Source: Phycisphaerales bacterium
Lineage (GTDB): Bacteria; Planctomycetota; Phycisphaerae; Phycisphaerales; UBA1924
Direction: 5' to 3'
Assembly: GCA_020831775.1 (NCBI GenBank)
Contig: JAFIFZ010000004.1
Location: 1 to 44,256 of the forward strand
Length of the DNA: 44,256 nucleotides
How positions within the stretch are numbered: the stretch's first letter is position 1; each line of letters begins with the position of its first letter. The notes beneath the pieces are model-generated. The model saw only the letters and a list, made by a program, of their open reading frames with translations, did no database searches and was not told where the DNA came from. The position numbers and the translations under genes were made by a program. Positions 1 through 10,438 of the stretch are shown piece by piece.

Positions 1-23
1 GGGCCGGGGATCCTCCCCGGTCC
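1..23 (-). terminator. Possible terminator hairpin after the 67-723 gene
   Basis: Bases 1-10 and 14-23 form an inverted repeat with one mismatch around a three-base loop. It lies about 45 bases past the stop of the minus-strand gene at 67-723. The window ends at base 1, so a following T-tract cannot be checked. It could equally be a structure belonging to whatever lies to the left. Confidence 0.3.
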
Positions 24-66
24 GCCGGCGTCCACCCTTCCAGCAAGGAGGTCTTGGCCGAATCGT

Positions 67-723
67 TCAGTCCGCTTTGGCCACCCGCCGGTCCTGCTGA
101 GCAGGGGCCGTCACGACCCGACGCTCGCGATCGCTCGCGACCACCGGCGACGACGCGGGCTCGCCCAAGGTCACCAGCTTCACGCCCTCGGCCGGCTCGG
201 CCTGCACTTCGAAGCGCGGGGCGCGTCGCACCGGCACCTGGATGATGTGCCAGCGCGTCTCGTCACGCTCGGCCTTGGCGTACCCGGCCGGGCGGTCGTA
301 GACGGGGTTGCGGAAGACGCGGGTGCCGCCGACATACCCCTGCTCGTGCAGCCAGAGCTGGCGGGCCCGCTCCATCCGCCCGAGGCTGCCGCGCCGCGGG
401 ATCTCGACCCACGGGCTCACCGCGACCTGCACATTGCCGACGCGGGCCGGCAGCGAGCGGAAGTCGTACTCGTCAGCGCCGTACGCCGCAGGGCCGGGCC
501 TGCCCCAGGCCAACGGCATCTGCTGGACCCGTCCGCCGACGATCGTGCGCCCGTGCCACTCGCGCCCGACCTGCTCGACGCCCGACCAGTTCATGGCGCG
601 GTCGTAGACGATCGGGCTCGGCGCCGCGATCGGACGCTCGGGGCTATGCGACTCATACGCATGGCCCAGGTACTGGAACTGACCCAATGAAACGACCGCA
701 ACCGCGGCAAGCATCCCTGACAT
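67..723 (-). CDS. Hypothetical exported protein (218 aa)
   Basis: I do not recognise this family. The open frame extends upstream to 834, but I chose ATG 723 because a purine-rich GGAAAGAGAGAGAAG lies directly before it and the next 20 or so residues (MSGMLAAVAVVSLGQF...) read as a signal peptide ending near LGHA. The earlier frame is Arg-rich and unlike a protein start. The mature part has no obvious motif. It is rich in Arg, Pro and Val, has several aromatic residues in its middle, and ends in a charged tail. It follows the glycosyltransferase-like gene on the same strand after about 250 bases, so co-transcription is possible but not shown. Function is unknown. Confidence 0.6.
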   Translation of the reverse strand: MSGMLAAVAVVSLGQFQYLGHAYESHSPERPIAAPSPIVYDRAMNWSGVEQVGREWHGRTIVGGRVQQMPLAWGRPGPAAYGADEYDFRSLPARVGNVQVAVSPWVEIPRRGSLGRMERARQLWLHEQGYVGGTRVFRNPVYDRPAGYAKAERDETRWHIIQVPVRRAPRFEVQAEPAEGVKLVTLGEPASSPVVASDRERRVVTAPAQQDRRVAKAD

Positions 724-972
724 CGCTTCTCTCTCTTTCCCCAGGCCGTTCCGCCCGGGCTCGTGGCATTCCCGATCGAGGGGCGTCCGCCCCGGCCGCC
801 AACGAAACCGACGCCGCCGGCGCAGCACGAACAATCCCTACAACCAGAAGATGCCCCCGAACCGGCGGGGTACAAGGCTTTCTGAGGCAATAGCTCGAAG
901 GGGACGCTCGATGCGTTGTTTACCGGACCGGCTCGCCGTCTTCGTGGGTTTGCGGACGCCCGACGGAGAGAG

Positions 973-2079
973 TCACTGCCGGGGCAGGTGCTCGCCGATC
1001 GGCACGCTGTCGCCCGAGCACATCCACTCGTACGCGTCGAGCACCGAGGCGATGTGCGTGCTCGCCCGACGCTGCTGGCGGACATACGACCAACCGGCCG
1101 CGGCCAGGCGCTCGGCGCTGTCCGGATCGCGCAGCACGCCGTCGAACAGGCCCGCCCACGCCTCCTCGGTCTGGGCCTGCAGACGCATGACGCCCTCGCA
1201 CCCGACCGCGTCGATGTCGGCGTCGGGCACCGCGGCCACCAGCATCCCCGAGCCCATCGCGCTGAGCAGCATCGAGCGGTGCTCGCCTGTCACCTCGGGC
1301 ACAAGCAGCATGTCGGCCCGCATCAGCAGGTCCCGGCCCTGCTCAAGGCGGTCGATCAGCGAGAGATTCCGGAGCATCGAGGCCTCGCCGGCCGTAGCCC
1401 AGAGGCCCGCCTTGTGCGCCGCCTCCGCCTCGGCGATGAGCACCGCGTCGGGGTCGTGCTCGAGCAGTCGCTTTGCGCCGAGCAACGCGGCACGGGACGC
1501 GCGCGGGTCTCGCCCCGAGATCATGAAGACCACCCCGATCGTCCTGTCACGCCGAAGAATCGGCCTCGGGGCAGAGGCCGCGTGCACACCCCAACGGGTC
1601 ACGCGGACGCGCCCCTGCGCCCCGGCATCTTCGAGCCTCGACGCAAGCGCCTGATCCGGCGCAAGGAGCACGGGCGCACGACCTCCCGAGCCGCCGATCC
1701 GCAGCCCGGCGGCCCGCGCCGTCTGCGACGACTTCCAGACTTCCAAGGCCAACGCCGCGCCGGACTTGTGCGCCAGGCGTGCGCCGAGCGCCCAGAGCGG
1801 CTCGCCGAAGACATGGATCACATCGACAGGGAGATCGTCGCCGGACTTGGGCAGCTGCGCGAGCACCTGCGTCGCCTGCAAGCGCACCGGCGCAAACAGC
1901 CCGGGCGAGGGCACGCCGATCTCCTGCGAGCCCAGATGCTCCTCGGACCTTCCGACCAGCGACTCGGGCACGCCCCTGAAGATGCGGACCCCCTCGTCGG
2001 CCAGACCGACCTCGAGCCTCGAGGCGAGTTCGGCCTCGCGTTCCAAGAACGCCGCGTCGTAGAGAAAGAGCACCCGCAT
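973..2079 (-). CDS. Glycosyltransferase-like protein (GT-B / group 1 style)
   Basis: The protein is 368 aa from ATG 2079. An in-frame GTG at 2091 is an alternative start, and neither has a clear ribosome binding site. The N-terminus MRVLFLYDA followed by helices, the stretch VDVIHVFGEPLWALGARLA near residue 90, and the C-terminal half with LLMRADMLLVPE then a Ser/Gly-rich MLLSAMGSGM segment resemble the two Rossmann-like halves of GT-B glycosyltransferases. There the second half normally carries an E-x7-E type donor site. I cannot see a complete canonical EX7E motif, so the donor site may be degenerate and the assignment rests on overall pattern. Substrate is unknown. It has no signal peptide or membrane segment and is probably cytoplasmic. 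Confidence 0.55.
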   Translation of the reverse strand: MRVLFLYDAAFLEREAELASRLEVGLADEGVRIFRGVPESLVGRSEEHLGSQEIGVPSPGLFAPVRLQATQVLAQLPKSGDDLPVDVIHVFGEPLWALGARLAHKSGAALALEVWKSSQTARAAGLRIGGSGGRAPVLLAPDQALASRLEDAGAQGRVRVTRWGVHAASAPRPILRRDRTIGVVFMISGRDPRASRAALLGAKRLLEHDPDAVLIAEAEAAHKAGLWATAGEASMLRNLSLIDRLEQGRDLLMRADMLLVPEVTGEHRSMLLSAMGSGMLVAAVPDADIDAVGCEGVMRLQAQTEEAWAGLFDGVLRDPDSAERLAAAGWSYVRQQRRASTHIASVLDAYEWMCSGDSVPIGEHLPRQ

Positions 2080-2093
2080 GAGAGACTGCACCG

Positions 2094-2131
2094 GGCCCCG
2101 CCGGCCCGTTCAGTGGACGCCGGGCGGGGCC
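2094..2131 (-). other. GC-rich inverted repeat in the leader of the glycosyltransferase-like gene
   Basis: GGCCCCGCC at 2094-2102 and GGCGGGGCC at 2123-2131 are perfect inverted 9-mers around a 20-base loop, just upstream of ATG 2079. It could form a leader hairpin. In such GC-rich DNA it could also be chance. Confidence 0.3.
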
Positions 2132-2228
2132 AAAGTCGCTGGGGAAGACCTGTTGACAACACGCCCCAGCATCGTGTCGGTTATCCGGACGGTCAAGCAA
2201 AAGATTTCGTGTTCAGGTTTCGCAAAGG

Positions 2229-2257
2229 CCTAAGTCCTTGCTGCACAACGACTTAGG
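2229..2257. other. Inverted repeat between oppD and the glycosyltransferase-like gene
   Basis: CCTAAGTC (2229-2236) and GACTTAGG (2250-2257) are perfect inverted 8-mers around a 13-base loop, in the least GC-rich part of the 2080-2376 gap. On the minus strand it lies 120-150 bases past the end of the importer operon, so it may help terminate it, but no T-run follows. A second short pair, CGACA (2261-2265) and TGTCG (2277-2281), lies beside it. A possible minus-strand promoter for the 973-2079 gene (TTGACC, 17 bases, GATGCT) lies at about 2165-2193. I see nothing else in this gap. Confidence 0.35.
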
Positions 2258-2376
2258 AATCGACAGCCCGACTTCGTGTCGATCCGGGGTTGACACGGAG
2301 CCGGGATGTTCACCCGCGCCGGACCCTCGCGCGAGTGTGGAAAGAACGCAGACCGGACGCCGGAAGACAGCGTTCG

Positions 2377-3506
<1,130 letters not shown>

Positions 3507-3507
<1 letters not shown>

Positions 3508-5003
3508 CACACCCTGGCCTTCTTGAGTTTCGGATCGATCGCGTCGCGCATCGTTTCGCCGATCAGGTTGTACGCCAGCACCGTAAGGAAAATCGCGCCG
3601 CCCGGGAAGATCGCCAGCCACCACTTGAACGAGCCCGACTCGTCGCTGGCGGCACGCAGCAGCTTGCCCCAGCTCGCCTGGTCCGCCGGGCCAAGGCCCA
3701 GGAAGCTCAGGATCGCCTCGATCAGGATCGCCGCGGCGATCGCGAACGACGCGTCGACCAGCACCGGCGTCACGCCGTTGGGCAGCATGTGCTTGAAGAG
3801 GATCGACCGCAGGGGCAACCCCGCGGCCTTGGCCGACTGCACGAAGTCCTGGTTGCGCAGCTTCAGGAACTCGGCGCGCGTAAAGCGCGCAGCGCCCGTC
3901 CATGTGAAACACCCGATGATGATCATCATCACATAGATGTTCCGCGGGAGCACCCCCGCCGCCACGATCAGCAGGAAGAGCACCGGGATGGCCATGAAGA
4001 TCTCGACCACCCGGAAGAGCAGGATGTCGACCCACCCGCCGAAGTAGCCCATCAGGGCCCCGATCGTCACGCCGATCACCACCGCGATCGAGGTCGAGAC
4101 CAGGCCGATCGAGATCGACAGACGCGAGGCGTGCATCAACTGGCTGAGCACATCGCGCCCGCCGCTGTCGGTGCCCAGCACGAAGCGGAAGGTCCCCTCT
4201 TCGTCGCGCCGCTCGGCCTCGGCAACGGTCGTCCCCGGGGTCTTGAAGAACCACGAGGTGTCGCTCTGGTTCGGGCTGAACGGGACCAGCGTGTAGACGG
4301 TGTTCTTCGCCATCCCGTCCTCGACCATGTAGCGGTACTCGAAGGTCGAGAGCGGCTGCGACCACTTCATGCCCATCACCCCGCCCGCGAGCGTCGCCGC
4401 CAGGAGCACGCAGAGCAGCTTGGTCCGCAGCGATTCGATCGTGGGGAGCAGGAAGAAGAAAGCGCCCGCCAGCGCCGCGCACCCGACGGAGCCGAACAAC
4501 GCGTACGCCCACCGGTTGTCCTGGTGGCGGATCGTCCGCGCCCACTCGCCGCGATCGGGCGAGCCGATGTAGCTCGTCAGCATCGACGCGAAGACGATCG
4601 CGAGCAGCGCCTGCAGCGTGATCAGGATCAGCAGCCAGATCCGCGCCGAGCGCTTCGGGCCCACGGGCAGACCCATCCAGATCAGCCCGAAGGTGCCCAT
4701 CACCAGCAGCACGACATCGGTCTGCGTGAGGTGCTCGAACATCGGCCAGGCGCGGCTGAACGACCCGTCTTCGCCCATCTCTAGCATCGTGATCGGGTGC
4801 CCGCTGGCGATCACCGGCGCGTACACCGCAAAGAACGCGACGATCGCGATCCAGACCAGCCCGAAGATCGCCCTCGGACGCCGGACCACATACGACCACG
4901 CCTCGGCCCAGTACCCCTTGGCGGGCTGGTGGCCGATGCCCTGGGCGAGCTGCACGCCCGTCACAGAGCCCATCGGTTGCGGTTGGTCGGAGCCGGAAGT
5001 CAT
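3507..5003 (-). CDS. oppC: Peptide-type ABC importer permease C1 with extra membrane segments (OppC/DppC family)
   Basis: The protein is 498 aa; OppC permeases are usually about 300. TM1 lies near residues 46-66. The conserved entry to the core ([16 protein letters not shown]) appears only at about 274. The stretch between holds roughly four additional hydrophobic segments (about 96-113, 122-143, 166-187, 195-212) and a hydrophilic loop. The core then follows the family, including the EAA coupling loop around [19 protein letters not shown] and a final TM with [15 protein letters not shown]. Start ATG 5003 overlaps the stop of the upstream permease (ATGA), and its own stop overlaps oppD. It should pair with the B permease at 5000-6526. 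What the inserted membrane block does is unknown. Confidence 0.9.
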
Positions 5004-6526
5004 GAGTAGGTAATCCTCGGATCGGCCATGGCGTACAGCAGGTCTGCCAGCAGCAACGCCGCGATGTTCACGGCAGAGATGATCGCCGTCGTCGCCAGGA
5101 TCACCTCGCGGTCACGCTGGTAGATCGCGTCGAGCGTCAGGCGCCCCATCCCGTTGATCGAGAAGATCGTTTCGATCACCACCGAGCCCGAGAGCATCGC
5201 CGGGAAGATCGAGACAAACATCGTGATCAAGGGCAGCAGGCTGTTGCGGAACACATGGCGGAAGATGATGTCATTCGAGCGGACGCCCTTCGCCTTGGCG
5301 GTGCGGACATAGTCCGCGTTGAAGTTGTCGAGCATCGCCGCACGCGTCTGCTTGCTGAGCACCGCGAACCCGCCGTAGACCAGGCAGACCACCGGCAGGC
5401 AGAGGTGCCAGAGCGCATCGAGCAGGTACCCCCGCACCCACTCGCCCTCGATCACTGTCGGCAGGAAGGGCATCCGCTCTGCGCCGGACGAGTGCAGCCC
5501 CGAGGTCGGGAACCAGCCGAGGTAGTCGTTGCTGGAGAGGAACCCGATCGCCAAGACACCCGCCAGCGGGATCGGGAACGACCAGAGCGCCACAAAGAGC
5601 GCTCCCATCCCCGTGTCGAGCGTCGTGCCCTGTCGCGTCGCAGCCAAGATGCCCGAGGGCACCGCGATCGCGTAGATCAGCACCGACGCGATGATGTTCA
5701 AGAGCAGCGTGATCGGCAGGGCCTCGGCGATCAGCTGCGAGACCGGGCGGCTGCTGCTGAAGCTCCGCCCGAGGTCGGGCGTCGCGAGCCCGACACCCCC
5801 GATCCCGATCCCCTCCAGGGGGTAGGGACGCGCGTTCATCGCGCTGATGAACCTCGTGCGGTGGCTCTGGGCGTTCCCGTACGCCGTGAGCATCTGCGCC
5901 GCGAGCCGCTCGACCTCCGCCGCACGCTCGTGCGTCGGGTCGAACTCGATCGAGCGGAGCCGGTCGGAGCGCACCGTGCCGTCGGACCGCACCGCCTGCC
6001 CTTGCCCGGTCGCCCTGAGGTAGCCGGCCAGCTCCTGCTGAAACATGGCTCTGCCCGAGACATACCGGGCCCTCGCCTGGGCGAACGCGCCATCGACCCG
6101 CCTGAACGCACGGTCGCGGTCCTCCGCCGACGCGTCACGCGAGCGCAGGACCTCGGGCAACTCCTCGGGCTCTGGGACTTGCAATTCTTCGGTGAACCAA
6201 CGCCAGGCCAGCGGCGTGTCGAGTTGGCGGGGCCGCCGCACACGCTCGCCGTCGGGCTGCACCAACGCCCGGTTGCCGATCTTCACCGGGCTGATCTGCG
6301 ACAGCCAGCGGAGGTACTGCACAGGAGCCGGGTCGTCCAGCCCGTAGCGATCGTTGAGGTAGGCCTCCTGGATCGCGCGGCTTGTCGCCTCCATCTGGCC
6401 GCCCGAGGCCCGCAGCCCCGCGCCGATCCCGCCCGGGCTCAGCGCCACGAGCATGAACACGACGAAGGTGATCCCGATGAGCGTCGGGATCATCAGCAAC
6501 AGGCGTCTGATGAGATACGAGATCAT
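5000..6526 (-). CDS. oppB: Peptide-type ABC importer permease B with large extracytoplasmic insert (OppB/DppB family)
   Basis: The protein is 508 aa against about 310-340 for typical OppB. It begins as the family does ([22 protein letters not shown]1 about 9-30). The conserved YLRWL lies near 71-75. About 160 mostly hydrophilic, helix-like, Arg/Glu-rich residues then precede the conserved [23 protein letters not shown] region near 251. The EAA loop is recognisable as [23 protein letters not shown], and the last TM ends at [13 protein letters not shown]. The insert lies between TM1 and TM2, which faces outside in this family. The gene is separated from the binding-protein gene by an 81-base gap holding a hairpin, and its stop overlaps the next permease start. 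Confidence 0.92.
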   Translation of the reverse strand: MISYLIRRLLLMIPTLIGITFVVFMLVALSPGGIGAGLRASGGQMEATSRAIQEAYLNDRYGLDDPAPVQYLRWLSQISPVKIGNRALVQPDGERVRRPRQLDTPLAWRWFTEELQVPEPEELPEVLRSRDASAEDRDRAFRRVDGAFAQARARYVSGRAMFQQELAGYLRATGQGQAVRSDGTVRSDRLRSIEFDPTHERAAEVERLAAQMLTAYGNAQSHRTRFISAMNARPYPLEGIGIGGVGLATPDLGRSFSSSRPVSQLIAEALPITLLLNIIASVLIYAIAVPSGILAATRQGTTLDTGMGALFVALWSFPIPLAGVLAIGFLSSNDYLGWFPTSGLHSSGAERMPFLPTVIEGEWVRGYLLDALWHLCLPVVCLVYGGFAVLSKQTRAAMLDNFNADYVRTAKAKGVRSNDIIFRHVFRNSLLPLITMFVSIFPAMLSGSVVIETIFSINGMGRLTLDAIYQRDREVILATTAIISAVNIAALLLADLLYAMADPRITYS

Positions 6527-6562
6527 TTGAGCTCTGCCCTTCCGGCGACGGCGCGGACCGGC

Positions 6563-6579
6563 GCGGGCGTGTCGCCCGC
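6563..6579 (-). other. Intercistronic hairpin between binding protein and permease genes
   Basis: GCGGGCG (6563-6569) and CGCCCGC (6573-6579) are perfect 7-base inverted arms around TGT, in the only sizeable gap inside the importer operon. A hairpin here could protect the binding-protein mRNA or reduce read-through into the permeases, as happens in some binding-protein operons. That role is inferred from position only. Confidence 0.35.
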
Positions 6580-6607
6580 CGCCGAGCCGCCATCGGCGAC
6601 TTGCCTC

Positions 6608-8638
6608 TTAGAATCCCGGATCGGGCGAGAAGAAGAACTCACGCACCTCGAACCCCGAGGGGTAGGTGTGCACATTCTTGAACTTCTTGTTGACGAAGTA
6701 GGTCCAGGGAGGCGAGAACAGGAAGGTGTAGGGCTGCTCCTCGTGGACCACGCGGTGGAACTCGTGCCAGACCTTCATCCGCTCATCGAAGTCGAGCGTG
6801 CGCCGTGCCTCGTCGATGAAGTGGTCCGCCTCTTCGTTGGCCCACTGGATGAAGTTGTCGCCCTGGTCCTCGATCGACGCGGAGTGGTAGATCTGGCGCT
6901 GGTCGCTCTCGGGGCCGCTGGCCGACCACGCGAAGGTGATCGCGTCGAAGTCGCGGTTGTTGAGGATCTGCGTCACGATCGACCACTCGAAGGGCCGTGG
7001 CTCGACGCGGATGCCCAGGCGGGCGCCCTGGTTGCGCACATAGTTGACCATCCGTTCGTACGCCTCTGAGCCCGAGGGGTACGCCAGCTCGAAGACGAAC
7101 TGGTCCCCGTCCTCGTTGGTCAGCAGCGTCTGGCCCGGGCGGCGCGACCAGCCCGCCTCGGCGAGCAACTGCCGGGCCTTGTCCAGGTCATAGGGCCACG
7201 CCTCGATGTCGGGGTTGCGGACGGGGGAGGCGTTGGTCTGCGGGCCCGTCGCCACCTCGCCGATGCCGGCCCGGATGTCCTGGATCATCCGCTCGCGGTC
7301 GAGCATGTGCGTCATCGCCAGTCGAACACGCTGGTCGTGGAAGGGCGTCAGACGCTCGCCGCGGCGCTTGCCGCACTGCCACGCGATGAACGCGTAGCCC
7401 GAACGCATGTTGAGCCATTCGAGGCTGTGGTGCCGCCTCTTCCATTCCTCGTTGTCGCGGTTGTTGACGAACTGCTCGGAGGTGGCGCGGAGGATGTGCG
7501 CCTCCTCGTTGGTGTAGGCGACCAGCGCCGCGGTCGGATCGTTGATGCTCTTGAAGCGGAGCCTCGCCACCGGCGGGAGGGCCGGGCCCCAGTACGCCTC
7601 GTTGCGCACCAGCACGAAATCAGTGCCGGGGCGCCACTGGTTGTCGGGGTCGACCACTTCGAGGCGGAACGGGCCTGACCCGAGCAGCAACGCCGTCGCC
7701 TGGTTGAACTGCGAGGGCGTGAACCGCTCGTAGAAGTGCTTGGGAAGAATGTACTGCGCCAGCGCCGCCCCCTCGTTGGAGTACAACGCCTCGCGGAACT
7801 CGAACTCGACAACATGCTCGGAAAGCGCGCGGATGCTGGTGATTCCCTCGGTGATCGAGCGGACGCGGTCCGCCTCGATCTGCGGGTTATTGATGATCTC
7901 GTTCCAGGTGAACTCGACATCCGCCGCAGTCACCGGCACGCCGTCGCTGAAGCGGGCGTCCTCCCACAGCTTGACCCTGAGCCACATGCCTTCGGGGTCG
8001 TACTGCCAAGCCTCGGCCAGCACCCCGCGGTTATCGAGCGTCTCGGGGTCGACGCGGGCAAGCACATCGAAGACATGGTCGGAGATGTAGCGGCTGTAGA
8101 CATCCTGCGAGACGAAGGGCATCACCTTCGCCCAACGCGTCGTGTAGATCTCGCCGAGCTCGCCCCCCATACGGAAGGCCTCGTGGTCGGCGGGGTCGTT
8201 GACGAAGTCGTCACGCTCCTGCCACTGGATCTTCACGCCATCGCGGGCCCACGACTCATCACGCGAAGCGGTCGCGGTCGGCCGCTGACCGGTCTGTTGC
8301 TGGGGCTGCTGCCCCGTCTGCTGTTGGGGCTGCTGCCAGGGGGTGGCCCCGACGCCCGAGTGCTGCTCGCCCACCTGCGCCCCGCCCGGCCCGGTGAACA
8401 CATTGACCACCACCGGCTGGTGACGATCCTGCTGCGATTCGCCCGACGCGGTGCCGCCGCGGCGAAGCTGACGCTCCAGCGAGGTCACCTGCGACTCGAC
8501 GCCCCCGACCGCTGCCTCGACGGTCCGGACCCGGTTGAACACGCGGTCCTGCTGTATGAGCGAAAACCACACGCTCAGGCCCACAAGGGCCACCAGCACG
8601 AACAGCACGAAGTCCTTCAGCCCGAATTTGCTCTGCAT
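6608..8638 (-). CDS. oppA: Membrane-anchored family 5 solute-binding protein of a peptide-type ABC importer
   Basis: This 676-aa protein should capture the substrate. An N-terminal hydrophobic segment (about 10-27) acts as signal anchor. There is no lipobox Cys, unlike most Gram-negative-type lipid-anchored versions. Residues 28-60 look like a short coiled coil (VESQVTSLERQLRR), followed by a Gln/Gly linker with a tandem octapeptide at 102-117. From about 150 the SBP_bac_5 fold is clear: DHVFDVLARVDPETL, LRVKLWEDARFSDGVPVTAADVEFTW and LAMTHMLDRERMIQDI. The C-terminal lobe includes PSGSEAYERMVNYVRNQGARLGI. The gene follows permease C2 by 67 bases. Peptide specificity is only an inference; family 5 proteins also bind sugars, nickel or haem. 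Confidence 0.92.
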   Translation of the reverse strand: MQSKFGLKDFVLFVLVALVGLSVWFSLIQQDRVFNRVRTVEAAVGGVESQVTSLERQLRRGGTASGESQQDRHQPVVVNVFTGPGGAQVGEQHSGVGATPWQQPQQQTGQQPQQQTGQRPTATASRDESWARDGVKIQWQERDDFVNDPADHEAFRMGGELGEIYTTRWAKVMPFVSQDVYSRYISDHVFDVLARVDPETLDNRGVLAEAWQYDPEGMWLRVKLWEDARFSDGVPVTAADVEFTWNEIINNPQIEADRVRSITEGITSIRALSEHVVEFEFREALYSNEGAALAQYILPKHFYERFTPSQFNQATALLLGSGPFRLEVVDPDNQWRPGTDFVLVRNEAYWGPALPPVARLRFKSINDPTAALVAYTNEEAHILRATSEQFVNNRDNEEWKRRHHSLEWLNMRSGYAFIAWQCGKRRGERLTPFHDQRVRLAMTHMLDRERMIQDIRAGIGEVATGPQTNASPVRNPDIEAWPYDLDKARQLLAEAGWSRRPGQTLLTNEDGDQFVFELAYPSGSEAYERMVNYVRNQGARLGIRVEPRPFEWSIVTQILNNRDFDAITFAWSASGPESDQRQIYHSASIEDQGDNFIQWANEEADHFIDEARRTLDFDERMKVWHEFHRVVHEEQPYTFLFSPPWTYFVNKKFKNVHTYPSGFEVREFFFSPDPGF
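8288..8335 (-). repeat. Tandem 24-base repeat coding QQPQQQTG x2
   Basis: Two adjacent 24-base units in the binding-protein gene encode QQPQQQTG twice (residues 102-117). They lie in the low-complexity linker between the membrane-proximal coiled coil and the binding domain. Copy-number change here would alter linker length without touching the fold. Confidence 0.7.
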
Positions 8639-8705
8639 GATCGTCGCGGCCGCACGCGGCCAGCTCCTCGTAAAACTCCGGTCGATACCCCGAACCCCGT
8701 CAACT

Positions 8706-9941
8706 CTACCGTCTCGAACGCTTCGGATCGAACGCCTCCCGAAGCCCCTCGCCTACGAAATTCACCGCCAGCAGCGTCGTTCCCAGCAGAAGACACGGGA
8801 ACAGCAGCAGCCACCAGTCCGACTTGTGCGTGTTCAGCTCGCCAAGACCCTCCGCGGCCAGGTTCCCCCAACTCGGAAGAGGCGGGCGGACCCCGATCCC
8901 AAGGAAGCTCAGGAAGCTCTCCTGCAGGATCGCCTGAGGCACCGCCAATGTCGCATAAACGACGATCGCCCCCACCAGGTTCGGCATCAGGTGACGGAAA
9001 AACACCCGGCGCGTCGGCGCCCCCATCGCGCGGGCCGCCTCCACAAAGGGCTGGTTTTTCAGGCTCAAGACCTGCCCGCGCACCACCCGGGCCAGCGTCA
9101 GCCAGCTCACCGCCCCGATCGCCACGAGCAGCGCCATGACATCCACCACACGCCGCCACGCCTCGGGCAAATCGCCGGTCCCGTAACGATCAACGGCACG
9201 CTCACGCAGCTCCTCGGCGAGCGCTTCCCGGTCTGCACCCGCAGGGGCCTGATCCAGACCCCGCTCGACATACGCGATGCGGATCTCCGTTATCCGCTCG
9301 ATCCGCGAGCCCGTCCAGTTCTCCACCGCCGCGTCCACCGCGACCGCGAGCAGCACGACCAGCAGGATGTACGGCAAGCCGTAGAGAATGTCGACGACCC
9401 GCATCATGAACGCGTCGACCTTGCCCCCGAGATACCCCGCGAGCGCGCCGTAGAGCGTTCCGATAAAGACGCTGATGATCGCCGCGGCAATCCCGATCGA
9501 GAGCGAGATCCCGCCCCCGGCCAGCACCCGCAGGAACAAGCTCCGCCCCAGCGCGTCGGTCCCGAGGAAGTAGTGCAAGGGTCGGCCGCGTGTCGGCCAG
9601 TGCCGTCGTAGCTCACGCCCGACCTCGCCGTCGACCGTCCTCGCCACCGCGTCGAGTTCGATCCCGTGCTCGTCGGCGATCCGCTGGCGTTCGACCATCG
9701 GCACGAGCGTGTTCAGACGGATTCGTTCGGCCTCCGGCCTGGGCCACCAAATCGGGCTCAGGCGGGCCTCCTGGGTGTCGCCGGCGTTGTACCGGGCGAC
9801 ATTCAGCGTGGTCCCGTCAGGGCCGGTCGCCCGCCCCAGCGTCCAAGGCATCGAGCAGACGCACAGCAGGAACATCAGGGCGATGAAAACCAGCCCGATC
9901 ACGCCCGCCAGACTCCGCGTCAGCGGGTTGTCCTTGGCCAT
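8706..9941 (-). CDS. Peptide-type ABC importer permease C2 with two extracytoplasmic inserts (OppC/DppC family)
   Basis: This is the first gene of the importer operon and its second C-type permease. I chose ATG 9941 (MAKDNPLTRS, 411 aa). The frame extends to 10094 and a GTG at 9980 is possible; none has a good ribosome binding site. TM1 lies about residues 10-33, followed by about 90 hydrophilic residues. The conserved YFLGTDALGRSLF entry follows, then TMs with GYLGGKVDAFMMRVVDILYGLPYI. A second, charged insert of about 60 residues (from about VENWTGS to PEAWRR) lies between TM3 and TM4, also on the outer face. The coupling loop reads AARAMGAPTRRVFFRHLMPN, and the protein ends FVGEGLREAFDPKRSRR. 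Why the operon has two C-type permeases and one B-type is not evident. Confidence 0.9.
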   Translation of the reverse strand: MAKDNPLTRSLAGVIGLVFIALMFLLCVCSMPWTLGRATGPDGTTLNVARYNAGDTQEARLSPIWWPRPEAERIRLNTLVPMVERQRIADEHGIELDAVARTVDGEVGRELRRHWPTRGRPLHYFLGTDALGRSLFLRVLAGGGISLSIGIAAAIISVFIGTLYGALAGYLGGKVDAFMMRVVDILYGLPYILLVVLLAVAVDAAVENWTGSRIERITEIRIAYVERGLDQAPAGADREALAEELRERAVDRYGTGDLPEAWRRVVDVMALLVAIGAVSWLTLARVVRGQVLSLKNQPFVEAARAMGAPTRRVFFRHLMPNLVGAIVVYATLAVPQAILQESFLSFLGIGVRPPLPSWGNLAAEGLGELNTHKSDWWLLLFPCLLLGTTLLAVNFVGEGLREAFDPKRSRR

Positions 9942-10297
9942 GGGCGGGGCGTGCAGGGATGGCGGCGTGCGGTCGCTCACGGGCCGCACACCATACCCGA
10001 AGCCCGCACGCCTCGCCGAGCAAACGAGAGCTGCCAAACCAGTAAAATACCGTATTTGCCTTGCATTGCTGCATGAATCCACGACCGGATGCACGACCGC
10101 TCGCTGTCCGCAATAAACTACGCAGATTCACTCATCACACCGCGAGAATTCGGTCAACCAACCAATCCCTATTGGACCACCAGCGCACGATTGGGTGTTT
10201 GTCCCCCTTTACAATTGCATGAAGATGTGCAACATTAGTCCATCGCGAGACCGCTCCCCGCGGCACTCGTCTGAGACAGCCTCCTCTCCCCTCGTGA
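9942..10297 (-). promoter_or_regulatory. Long leader/promoter region of the peptide importer operon, with an AT-richer core
   Basis: No convincing gene lies in 9942-10438. The part at about 10020-10250 is clearly less GC-rich than its surroundings and holds several small symmetric elements: AAATAC-C-GTATTT (10045-10057), CCAAT-CCCT-ATTGG (10162-10175), and a direct repeat of ACGACCG around 10081-10100. It lies directly upstream of the importer operon on the minus strand, so these are candidate operator or promoter elements. I could not fit a confident -35/-10 pair. Confidence 0.4.
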
Positions 10298-10329
10298 TTG
10301 GCCCGCCGGGATTCGTCCCGGCGGGCCAA
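10298..10329 (-). terminator. Terminator-like hairpin downstream of hrpA
   Basis: Perfect inverted 14-base arms (10298-10311 and 10316-10329, reading TTGGCCCGCCGGGA on the left) enclose TTCG, a very stable stem. It lies about 110 bases past the hrpA stop. No T-run follows on the minus strand, so termination may be factor-assisted, or the stem may serve as an mRNA 3' end. Confidence 0.6.
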
Positions 10330-10438
10330 CTTCTTGCCCGCACTCGGTCGGCTCAACGACCGCTCGCACCACGGGCACGAAGGATGACAGATCGTCCGGA
10401 ACCATCTGCGCCACCCGGCCCCGTGCGAATGCGATCGC

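Noticed and set aside
2205-2245. Resemblance of TTTCGCAAAGGCCTAAG to part of a c-di-GMP riboswitch
   Set aside because: Only a short GCAAAG-CCTAA stretch matches. The other conserved core segments are absent and no gene expected of such control is adjacent.
3508-4899. Upstream extension of the ATPase frame, which would give an 840-aa fusion
   Set aside because: That part is an off-frame reading of the permease C1 gene. Homology starts at ATG 3507, with a TGATG overlap.
10135-10356. 73-codon minus-strand open frame in the gap after hrpA
   Set aside because: It runs through the perfect 14-bp hairpin, has no ribosome binding site, and its residues look like translated non-coding DNA. Better explained as terminator plus leader.
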